Positions 15,961 to 23,269 of a stretch of DNA of 64,000 bases are shown piece by piece. Numbering within the stretch: the stretch's first letter is position 1; every line of letters starts with the position of its first letter. The position numbers and the translations under genes are program-made. Source of the DNA: Ottowia testudinis (GTDB taxonomy: Bacteria > Pseudomonadota > Gammaproteobacteria > Burkholderiales > Burkholderiaceae_C); NCBI RefSeq assembly GCF_017498525.1, contig NZ_CP071796.1:2852001-2916000 (forward strand). The letters are read 5' to 3'. A model generated the notes under the pieces. The model did not search any database. It saw only the letters and a program-made list of their open reading frames with translations, and was not told the DNA's origin.

Positions 15961-15980
15961 CGACACGTGCAAACGTGTCG
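15961..15980 (+). promoter_or_regulatory. Perfect hairpin between ACP2 and the PPTase gene
   Basis: CGACACGT and ACGTGTCG pair over 8 bp around a GCAA loop. No T-run follows, so it is not a normal intrinsic terminator. GCAA is a stable GNRA tetraloop, so it may stabilise or process the mRNA, or tune expression between the two genes. It could equally be a protein-binding dyad. Confidence 0.45.
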
Positions 15981-16001
15981 TAACGCCAAGGTAATAGTGC
16001 A

Positions 16002-16688
16002 ATGCAAACCCATCGCTACCGAACAAATGTGGCGGATGATGTGTGCGTCTTTTCGTCGGGCTTGAAGTCCGTCGCAGGCCACTATGACCTTCTGTCGCAA
16101 TCGGAGAAACTGCGTGTGCGGAGGATCGGTACTGATGTGGGGCGCTCTCGCTTCATTGCCAGCCGCAGCTTTCTTCGGCTGGCAATTGGAGTGTACCTGG
16201 GTACAGGCCCTTACCGCAGCGAATTCATTGTTGGTTGTTTCGGGAAACTCTACCTTTCCCCGCCGTATTCCCGTGTTTGCTTCAACGTATCTCATACCAA
16301 CAACGTGATTGTGGTGGCGTGTACGAACAGGCGAGTCCTTGGCGTCGACATAGAGCGATCGGACAGAGAGATTTCCACGAGCGTACTGAAGCATATCTAC
16401 CTTCCAGAGGACATCGAGCACTTTTCCACTGGACAAGAGGCGGCACGAGCGGTGTTATTGGGGTGGGTTTGTAAAGAGGCCATCTTGAAGTGTATTGGCA
16501 GTGGACTGTCGCGTGATCCAAGAAACATCGCCCTGCATTGGAAGGAAATGGATCAGCCTTCATTTCGTGCCTTGGAAATCTCTCAAAAGCGAGTGGCAGC
16601 AAGAGAGTTTCAAATGATCCGGATTGATCACATTTTTGGCGTTGTTGGTGCAATCGCGCTGCATTCACCGACCGGGGCTCAACGCTGA
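16002..16688 (+). CDS. Sfp-type 4'-phosphopantetheinyl transferase
   Basis: This 228-residue protein has the Sfp-family signatures: FNVSHT (94-99), the magnesium-binding GVDIE (114-118) and WVCKEAILK (155-163) followed by GSGLS. It transfers phosphopantetheine from CoA to the serine of carrier proteins, here presumably ACP1 and ACP2. Its presence makes the cluster independent of host PPTases, which suits cargo that moves between hosts. The length is normal for the Sfp class, unlike the short AcpS class. Confidence 0.88.
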   Translation: MQTHRYRTNVADDVCVFSSGLKSVAGHYDLLSQSEKLRVRRIGTDVGRSRFIASRSFLRLAIGVYLGTGPYRSEFIVGCFGKLYLSPPYSRVCFNVSHTNNVIVVACTNRRVLGVDIERSDREISTSVLKHIYLPEDIEHFSTGQEAARAVLLGWVCKEAILKCIGSGLSRDPRNIALHWKEMDQPSFRALEISQKRVAAREFQMIRIDHIFGVVGAIALHSPTGAQR

Positions 16689-16711
16689 GCCAATGAGCTA
16701 TTGGAGATAAA

Positions 16712-17392
16712 ATGAAAATTGGAATTATTGGATCAGGTGCCATGGCCAGAGCCATAGGCAAGCATGCGGTTAACGCTGGCTATAGCGTCATGGTGAGCAA
16801 TACCCGTGGAAAGTCCGGGGCAGAGTCGATCGCGCAATCCATGGGCTGTATGGCGGGCTCTGCGCAGGAGGCCGCTTCTTATGGGGATCTGGTTGTGTTG
16901 GCGGTTCCGCTACGCGCCTATCGATCCTTGCCAGCCGCTGAACTCTCAGGAAAGGTGGTTGTCGACCTTCTGAACTACTTTCCCCATCGGGATGGGGCGA
17001 TCGCACAGCTTCAGCAAGGCGAACTAACCACTTCGGAGCTTTTGGCGCGGCACCTCCCGGGGGCACGTGTCGTCAAGGCTCTCAACTCGATCACAGCCGA
17101 AGACTTGCTCAAGGACGTGCGGCCCGAGGGGGCGTTAGAGCGGCGAGCCATGCCGATTGCCAGTGATGATGAAGACGCCAAATCCATGATCTGCGACTTC
17201 GTTAACAAACTCGGCTTTGACCCAGTTGACGCCGGAACGCTTGCTGACAGTTGGCGTTTTGAACGGTTCCGACCCGTCTATTGCGTGGCCCTTGATAAGG
17301 AAACGATGAAAGCCACGCTGGCTGCGACAACACGCGAGACAAAGGTACCCGACGGCTATTGGCTGTTCAACCGAAAGATCTTGATGGCGTAA
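16712..17392 (+). CDS. Rossmann-fold NADP-dependent reductase (F420-reductase-like family)
   Basis: The product has 226 residues beginning KIGIIGSGAMA, the dinucleotide-binding loop. Its layout (VMVSNTRG, VVLAVPL, VVKALNSI) is that of the family annotated NADPH-dependent F420 reductase or NADP oxidoreductase. Many members outside F420-making organisms act on other substrates, and no F420 biosynthesis genes are visible here. It follows the PPTase by 23 bases and is the last gene of the cluster. It may carry out a final reduction; the substrate is unknown. Confidence 0.75.
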   Translation: MKIGIIGSGAMARAIGKHAVNAGYSVMVSNTRGKSGAESIAQSMGCMAGSAQEAASYGDLVVLAVPLRAYRSLPAAELSGKVVVDLLNYFPHRDGAIAQLQQGELTTSELLARHLPGARVVKALNSITAEDLLKDVRPEGALERRAMPIASDDEDAKSMICDFVNKLGFDPVDAGTLADSWRFERFRPVYCVALDKETMKATLAATTRETKVPDGYWLFNRKILMA

Positions 17393-17603
17393 GTGCGGAA
17401 GGCCCGTCAACACCCAGCCAACGTCAGTGGCATCGAGAAGCCAAGCTGCAACTCTTGCTCGCAGTGAAGAGAGGGCAATGCAAGGGTTATTGGGGGTACT
17501 GCGCTGATTGGAATGACATGCCGTTGTCGGTCAAACACCCACTAAATGGATCTGATCAGGCTCACAAAGTGAGCAATATATCGAAAACGAAGGAGATTTG
17601 CTG
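17393..17603. other. Junction between biosynthetic cargo and right ICE backbone
   Basis: These 211 bp hold no gene I can support, no clear terminator and no recognisable transposase or inverted repeat. Backbone sequence resumes by 17604 with a LysR gene. AAGGAG at 17590-17595 is that gene's ribosome site. Confidence 0.5.
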
Positions 17604-18499
17604 ATGGAGCTTCGTCATCTGCGCTGTTTTCTGGCGGTTGCCGAAGAGCTTCACTTTGCCCGTGCAGCCGAGAAGCTGCACATTGAGCAGTCACCGCTGT
17701 CGCGGGCCATCAAGGAACTGGAAGAAGATTTGGGCGTGATTCTGTTCGTCCGCACCACGCGCAGCACGCGGCTGACCCGTGCCGGCGCATTGTTCCTAGA
17801 GCATGTGCGCCGCGTGTTTGCCGCCCTGCAGCAAGCGCGCGACAGCGTTAAAGCAGCAGCCAACGGATTTCATGGGAATTGCGCGTGGCATTGTCCGACT
17901 GCATCACGCCATCGCGCTTGCCAACGCTCCTGGCCCTTTGCCGACAGCAAGAACCCGAGGTCGAAATCCGCTTCTTCGAGGTATCACTATCAGAGCAGAT
18001 CAAAGGGTTGCATGATGATCTGTACGATGTGGGATTCGCGCAATCCGATGAAGTGGGCGATGGCATCGTCGCTTTACCCGCATGGGACGATGCCCTGATG
18101 GTGGCAGTACCGGCAAAGCATCCGTTGCTGGTCCACAAGCGCATCCCCTTGGACGAATTGCTGCGTTATCCGCTGGTCCTCTGCGATCCGCAAGCTTGCG
18201 AAGGCTATGCCAAGCACGTTGAGCAGGTACTGCGCAGGGCGGATATGGAGCCTCTGATCGCCGAACGGGTCGTATCCACAGACCTGATGATGGCTCTGGT
18301 TTCAGCGGGCTTCGCGCTTGGGCTAATGGGCGGTACGCATATCGCTGCCAGCCGTGAGTCAGACGTTGTGGCCCGCCCGCTGGCATCGCGTGTGCCGGCG
18401 CTCACGACCTATCTACTGCGACTCGACGTAGATCCGTCCGACGAACTGGCGCGGTTCATTGAGCGCGTGCAGACCATCGAATCGCCAGAAGCCTCTTGA
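17604..18499 (+). pseudogene. Frameshifted LysR-family regulator of the ICE backbone
   Basis: The HTH half (MELRHLRCFLAVAEE, then LHIEQSPLSRAIKELEED) is open from 17604. The effector-binding half (LRVALSDCITPSRLPTLLA to the stop at 18499) is open in the next frame. The break is at about 17870-17880, in GGGAATTGCGCGTG, where one base appears to be missing between the Gly codon and LRVAL. Restored, the protein would be about 298 residues, the normal LysR length. The gene precedes the lipoprotein and traG as in relatives. A sequencing error is possible; otherwise the regulator is inactive. Confidence 0.75.
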
Positions 18500-18543
18500 C
18501 CCATAGAAGGCCACGATCCCTATTTACCCGAGGAATTGAAGCC

Positions 18544-18822
18544 ATGAAAAAGATCATCCCCATCTTGCTGATCGTGGCCTTGTCCGCCTGCGGTCGGCCC
18601 GATGCTCAGCCAAAACCCGCTAATTTCTCCGCCAACATCCCAACAGTGGAAGAACTGGTAGCCAACCCCGAGCGACTCAAGGCACTGCGCGAGCAATGCA
18701 AGACCGACCGGGCGAGGCTGGGTGATGTTTTGTGTAACCGGGTCGTCGAGGCCACGCGCAAGCTGTTCTATGGCGACGGCAAAACCCCGTACACGCCATC
18801 GAAAGAATCGCCGAAGTTCTGA
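18544..18822 (+). CDS. EexN-like lipoprotein, probable entry-exclusion factor
   Basis: The product has 92 residues with a lipoprotein signal (MKKIIPILLIVALSAC; lipid-bearing Cys16). The mature part carries a conserved pattern VEELVANPERLKALREQCK, then LCNRVVEATRK. This pattern, with two cysteines, is typical of small lipoproteins in conjugation loci annotated as EexN or TrbK-like. They are thought to block uptake of a second copy of the element. A diverged paralogue lies at 26493 in the trb operon. The start is the ATG after GAGGAATTGAAGCC, not an upstream in-frame codon. Confidence 0.72.
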   Translation: MKKIIPILLIVALSACGRPDAQPKPANFSANIPTVEELVANPERLKALREQCKTDRARLGDVLCNRVVEATRKLFYGDGKTPYTPSKESPKF

Positions 18823-19058
18823 TTGTTGGCGGTTCGCCGCATCGTTTTCATTTTTCTGCCCGATACGCCGCACCGCGCCAGCGCCTGCGGCGTTTTTCTT
18901 TGGTGCGATGCAGAGCGCATTCTGTCCTTTTGCTCGACTTCTATGTCTTAAACGGTCTTTGACCGGCACTGGCCCGGCACCGATCCTGACGCTTGCGGCA
19001 CGTCCTTGTGCCGTTTTTTCCATGAGGAATCAGCGCAGGAGAAATCGGAGGCCAAGTC
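18823..19058. other. Intergenic stretch before traG
   Basis: These 236 bp hold no supported gene. Short T-rich runs and GC-rich segments occur (for example TTTTTC after GGCG near 18890), but I see no convincing terminator. A promoter for the traG-trb operon probably lies here. Confidence 0.35.
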
Positions 19059-21074
19059 ATGAAAGGGACGAACGTGCTGTTCGGTCAGATTGCCGTGGTA
19101 TTCGGCATCGTGATCGCCGGAGTGTGGGGCTCCACACAATGGACAGCAGCAGCTCTTGGCTACCAACTACGCCTTGGCTCGCCCTGGTTCGATTTTCTTG
19201 GAACCCCGATCTACCAACCGTGGAAGCTGTTCGAGTGGTGGTTCTTCTTCGATGCTTACGCGCCTCGCATCTTCGATATCGGAGGCGCCATTGCGGGCGG
19301 CGGTGGCTTGCTGGCGGTGGTGGTCGCCATCGGCATGTCGATATGGCGCTCGCGCCAATCGCGGCTGGTCACGACCTATGGATCGGCCCGCTGGGCAAAC
19401 GCGGAGGACATTCGCAAAGCGGGCCTGACGCAGCCGGCCGGCGTGTTCCTCGGCCGGTACGAGCGCCAGTACCTGCGCCATGAAGGGCCAGAACACGTCC
19501 TGACCTTCGCGCCCACGCGCTCGGGCAAAGGTGTCGGTCTGGTGGTGCCGACGCTGCTTTCCTGGCCTACTTCCGCCGTCATCCACGACATCAAGGGCGA
19601 AAACTGGCAGATCACCGCGGGCTGGCGCTCGCGCTTCTCGCACTGCCTGCTGTTCAACCCCACGGATGCGAAGTCGGCGGCCTACAACCCGCTGCTGGAG
19701 GTGCGGCGCGGCGCGCATGAAGTGCGCGACGTGCAGAACATCGCCGACATTCTGGTCGATCCCGAAGGCGCGCTGGAGAAGCGCAACCATTGGGAAAAAA
19801 CCTCGCACGCCCTGCTGGTCGGCGCCATCCTGCATGTGCTCTACGCGGGCGAAGACAAGACGCTGCGCGGCGTCGCCAACTTTCTCTCCGACCCGGCCAG
19901 CCCCTTCGAGCTGACCTTGCACCGGATGATGACCACGCCGCACCTCGTGAACGAGGACGGTGGTGGCCCGCATCCCGTCGTCGCTTCGGCGGCACGCGAA
20001 GTGCTCAACAAGTCGGACAACGAGCGTTCCGGCGTGTTAAGCACCGCCATGTCGTTCCTCGGCCTGTACCGCGATCCCACGGTGGCCGAAGTCACGTCGC
20101 GCTGCGACTGGCGAATTGCCGACCTGATCGCGGCCGAGCATCCGGTGTCGCTGTACCTGGTGGTACCGCCTTCGGACATTTCGCGCACCAAGCCGCTCAT
20201 CCGCCTGATCCTCAACCAGATCGGACGGCGGCTCACCGAATCGCTGGACGGCAGCGACGGCATCGAGCGCCGCCATAAGTTGCTGCTGATGCTCGACGAG
20301 TTTCCGGCGCTGGGGCGCCTGGACTTCTTCGAGACGGCCTTGGCCTTCATGGCGGGCTACGGCATCCGCAGCTTCCTCATCGCGCAGTCGCTCAACCAGA
20401 TCGACAAGGCGTATGGGCAGAACCATTCGATTCTGGACAACTGCCATGTGCGCGTGACGTTCGCAACCAACGACGAACGCACGGCCAAACGCATTTCCGA
20501 AACGCTGGGCACCGCGACCGAGCTGCGTGCGCAGCGCAACTATGCGGGCCATCGGCTCGCGCCGTGGCTGGGGCACCTGATGGTGTCGCGCCAGGAGACG
20601 GCCCGCCCACTGCTGACGCCGGGCGAGGTGATGCAGCTTCCGCCCGATGAGGCGGTGGTGATGGTGTCCAGCGTGGCACCGATCAAGGCCAAGAAGCTGC
20701 GTTACTACGCTGACGCCAATTTCAAGCGGCGCGTGCTGCCGCCGCCCGCGTTGGCGTACGGTCAGTACGCCGACGCGCCGCCTTTGCGCCCCGACGACTG
20801 GAGCAAGCTGGCGATTCCCGCCGTCCCCACCTCGCCTGCGGTCGATGCCGCCGACGGCTTTGGCACTTCGACCGACGATGGCGGGCCACGCCGTCAGCCC
20901 GAGCTAACTGAGGCCGTCGCCTACGACCCCAAGCTGGTCGCGCCCGCTGCCGACCTCGGCCTGCTCGATGACGACGACGACCTGCCGCTTCCTCTCCCTC
21001 GCCAGCTTGATCCGGCCATGCAGCGCACGGCCCGGCTGGCATCCCTCGACCCCAACGACGGCATCGAGCTATGA
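19059..21074 (+). CDS. traG: TraG-type coupling protein (T4CP)
   Basis: This 671-residue VirD4/TraG ATPase has two N-terminal membrane helices (about 8-28 and 60-92). Walker A is TRSGKGVG (153-160) and Walker B is LLMLDEFPALG near residue 415. It couples the relaxase-DNA complex to the type IV secretion channel. The acidic C-terminus (LLDDDDDLPLPLP) may contact relaxase partners. It is intact and overlaps the CopG-like gene by 4 bases. Confidence 0.92.
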   Translation: MKGTNVLFGQIAVVFGIVIAGVWGSTQWTAAALGYQLRLGSPWFDFLGTPIYQPWKLFEWWFFFDAYAPRIFDIGGAIAGGGGLLAVVVAIGMSIWRSRQSRLVTTYGSARWANAEDIRKAGLTQPAGVFLGRYERQYLRHEGPEHVLTFAPTRSGKGVGLVVPTLLSWPTSAVIHDIKGENWQITAGWRSRFSHCLLFNPTDAKSAAYNPLLEVRRGAHEVRDVQNIADILVDPEGALEKRNHWEKTSHALLVGAILHVLYAGEDKTLRGVANFLSDPASPFELTLHRMMTTPHLVNEDGGGPHPVVASAAREVLNKSDNERSGVLSTAMSFLGLYRDPTVAEVTSRCDWRIADLIAAEHPVSLYLVVPPSDISRTKPLIRLILNQIGRRLTESLDGSDGIERRHKLLLMLDEFPALGRLDFFETALAFMAGYGIRSFLIAQSLNQIDKAYGQNHSILDNCHVRVTFATNDERTAKRISETLGTATELRAQRNYAGHRLAPWLGHLMVSRQETARPLLTPGEVMQLPPDEAVVMVSSVAPIKAKKLRYYADANFKRRVLPPPALAYGQYADAPPLRPDDWSKLAIPAVPTSPAVDAADGFGTSTDDGGPRRQPELTEAVAYDPKLVAPAADLGLLDDDDDLPLPLPRQLDPAMQRTARLASLDPNDGIEL

Positions 21075-21547
21075 GTCAGTACCGCCTCAACTTGTTCATC
21101 CAACACGAGCACGCCAAGCGGCTTGATGAACTGGCCGCCAAGAAAGGCGTGTCCAAGTCGTCCATCGTTGCGGCGGCGCTCGCATCGTGGCTATCGCCCG
21201 ATGCCGCCGACCAGCGCGAGGCGGCCATCGCCAAGCGACTCGACCGCCTGTCGCGCCAGGCCGAACGGCTGGAGCGTGACCAGAACATCGCCATCGAGAC
21301 GCTGGCGCTGTTCATCCGCTACTACCTCACGGTCAGCACGCCGGTTCCCGAGGCGCACCAAGATGCGGCGCGCGCCCAGGGCAAGGCGCGCTTCGAGCAG
21401 TTCGTCGAACAGCTCGGCCGCCATCTGCTGCGCGGGCGCAGCCTGGTGCGCGACGTGGTGGAGGAACTGCACCCCCAGGATCCTGAGTTCGGGATGCGGA
21501 TGGAGGATGCAGCGGCAGCAGCCGAAGCGCAGGAGCGTGCGTCATGA
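21071..21547 (+). CDS. CopG/ribbon-helix-helix family conjugation-associated protein
   Basis: The product has 158 residues. The N-terminal ribbon-helix-helix reads QYRLNLFIQHEHAKRLDELA then SKSSIVAAALASWL. A helical region with coiled-coil character follows (DRLSRQAERLERD) and then an acidic tail. It sits between traG and trbB in all Tn4371-like elements and overlaps both by 4 bases. It may regulate the transfer operon or act as a relaxosome accessory protein. That role is inferred from the fold and position. Confidence 0.75.
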   Translation: MSQYRLNLFIQHEHAKRLDELAAKKGVSKSSIVAAALASWLSPDAADQREAAIAKRLDRLSRQAERLERDQNIAIETLALFIRYYLTVSTPVPEAHQDAARAQGKARFEQFVEQLGRHLLRGRSLVRDVVEELHPQDPEFGMRMEDAAAAAEAQERAS

Positions 21548-22608
21548 GCGCGGCTCCCCAATCCATGAGCGCCACATCGCTCGACCGGCGCATCCAGATG
21601 CTGCGCACGGCAATGGGGCCGCTAATCGCCACCGCGCTCGAAGACCCGGATGTGGTGGAAATCATGCTCAACCCGGATCGCACCCTTTGGGTGGATCGGC
21701 TTTCCAGCGGGCGCGCACCGATGGGCGTGGAGATGCCCGAGGCCGATGGCGAGCGCATCATCCGCCTGGTCGCGGCCCACGTCGGCGCGGAGGTGCATCG
21801 CGGCCAGCCGCTGCTATCCGCCGAACTGCCAGAGACAGGCGAACGCTTCGAGGGCATCTTGCCGCCCGCCGCGCCGGGACCGGCTTTCGCGTTGCGCAAG
21901 CGCGCCATCGGCGTGATCCCGTTGGAGCAGTACGTCGTGGACGGAATGATGACCGCCGGCCAGGCGGGCTTTCTGGTGCGTGCCGTGCGCGAGCGCCAGA
22001 ACGTCCTGATCGCCGGCGCCACCAGCAGCGGCAAGACCACGCTCGCCAATGCCTTGCTCGCCGAAATCGCCGCCACAGGCGACCGCGTGCTGGTGCTCGA
22101 AGACACGGTGGAGCTGCAATGTGCGGCCCGCGACCACGTGCCGCTGCGCACGCGCGCTGGTGTGGTGTCCATGACCGAGTTGGTGCGCTCGTCCATGCGC
22201 CTGCGTCCTGATCGCGTCGTCGTCGGCGAGGTGCGCGGCCCCGAGGCGCTGGATCTCATCAAGGTGTGGGGCACGGGCCACCCCGGCGGCATCGCCACGA
22301 TCCACGCGGGTTCCGCGTTGGGCGCGCTGCTGCGCATGGAGCAACTGATTCTCGAAGTGGCGGTGAATCCGCCGCGTGCGCTGATCGCCGAGGCGGTCAA
22401 TGTGGTGATCCACATCGCGGGACGCGGGCGCAAGCGCCGCATCGAGAGCATCGCCCGCCTCAATGGATTCGACGGCGCGGGCTACCGATTGGCGGATTGG
22501 GGGGCGGACGCGCCGGAGACGCCGTTTACTGGACCGCCGCCAATTGCCGATGCCGCACCCGCTGCGGCAACGTCCCCGTTCCTCAACCCACCTGGAGAAC
22601 TGCCATGA
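21544..22608 (+). CDS. trbB: TrbB, VirB11-type secretion ATPase
   Basis: This 354-residue cytoplasmic hexameric ATPase has Walker A GATSSGKT (158-165), an Asp box near VLVLEDTVELQ, Walker B RPDRVVVGEVRG and the His box GTGHPGGIATIHA. It powers pilus assembly and substrate transfer in Trb-type mating channels. It overlaps both neighbours by 4 bases. It is intact, with a slightly extended Ala/Pro-rich C-terminus. Confidence 0.92.
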   Translation: MSAAPQSMSATSLDRRIQMLRTAMGPLIATALEDPDVVEIMLNPDRTLWVDRLSSGRAPMGVEMPEADGERIIRLVAAHVGAEVHRGQPLLSAELPETGERFEGILPPAAPGPAFALRKRAIGVIPLEQYVVDGMMTAGQAGFLVRAVRERQNVLIAGATSSGKTTLANALLAEIAATGDRVLVLEDTVELQCAARDHVPLRTRAGVVSMTELVRSSMRLRPDRVVVGEVRGPEALDLIKVWGTGHPGGIATIHAGSALGALLRMEQLILEVAVNPPRALIAEAVNVVIHIAGRGRKRRIESIARLNGFDGAGYRLADWGADAPETPFTGPPPIADAAPAAATSPFLNPPGELP

Positions 22609-22988
22609 CGCAGATGATCGTTCCTGCTTTCCGTGTTTCTGCAAATCCTGCTTTGTGCCTTTCGCGGCTGCGTACCGTAGCCGGCCCTGCGGCTCAAGGG
22701 TTGCTGCTGGCCGCGCTGCTGCTGTTCCTGGCCGGAACCGCGCAGGCTGCCGGTTCCTCGATGCCCTGGGAAGGGCCGCTGCAACGCATCCTCGAATCCA
22801 TCCAGGGGCCGGTGGCGCGCATCGTGGCCGTCATCATCATCATCGCCACGGGCCTTGCGCTGGCCTTCGGCGACACGTCGGGTGGCTTCCGCAAGCTGAT
22901 CCAGATCGTGTTCGGTCTGTCCATCGCGTTCGCGGCTTCGAGCTTCTTCCTGTCGTTCTTCAGCTTCTCCGGCGGGGCTGTCGTATGA
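22605..22988 (+). CDS. trbC: TrbC, conjugative pilin precursor
   Basis: This 127-residue protein has a long signal peptide ending in GTAQAAG and two membrane helices (VARIVAVIIIIATGLALAFG and LIQIVFGLSIAFAASS). That is the topology of VirB2/TrbC pilins, which are trimmed and, in RP4, cyclised by TraF. The matching TraF is at 2686. The start at 22605 overlaps the trbB stop by 4 bases. Confidence 0.88.
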   Translation: MTQMIVPAFRVSANPALCLSRLRTVAGPAAQGLLLAALLLFLAGTAQAAGSSMPWEGPLQRILESIQGPVARIVAVIIIIATGLALAFGDTSGGFRKLIQIVFGLSIAFAASSFFLSFFSFSGGAVV

Positions 22989-23257
22989 GCGGCCCGGACA
23001 GCTTCGCGGCCGGGTTCGAGGTGCCTTTGCACCGCTCGCTCACCGAGCCGATCTTGCTGGGCGGCGCACCGCGCACCGTGGCGATCGCCAACGGCACGCT
23101 GGCCGCCGCTGTCGGGCTGGGCCTGCAACTGTGGATTCCTGGCGTGGTGCTCTGGATCGTCGGCCATTCGCTGGCGGTATGGGGTGCGCGCGTCGATCCG
23201 CAGTTCATGGCCGTGTTCGCCCGGCACATCAAGCACCGCCCGCTGCTGGACGTGTGA
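22985..23257 (+). CDS. trbD: TrbD, VirB3-like membrane protein
   Basis: This short protein of 90 residues has a conserved start FEVPLHRSLTEPILLGGAPR followed by two closely spaced membrane segments (about 33-65). VirB3/TrbD proteins sit in the inner membrane and work with the TrbE ATPase in pilus assembly. It lies in the standard position between trbC and trbE and overlaps trbC by 4 bases. Confidence 0.88.
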   Translation: MSGPDSFAAGFEVPLHRSLTEPILLGGAPRTVAIANGTLAAAVGLGLQLWIPGVVLWIVGHSLAVWGARVDPQFMAVFARHIKHRPLLDV

Positions 23258-23269
23258 GGGGATGCCGCC

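Noticed and set aside
16712..17392. Coenzyme F420 dependence of the cargo pathway
   Set aside because: The family name suggests F420, but no F420 biosynthesis genes are visible and many family members use NADP with other substrates.
22463..23257. A 264-codon reading covering trbC and trbD
   Set aside because: trbC is read in a different frame from 22605; only the last 90 codons (from 22985) are TrbD.
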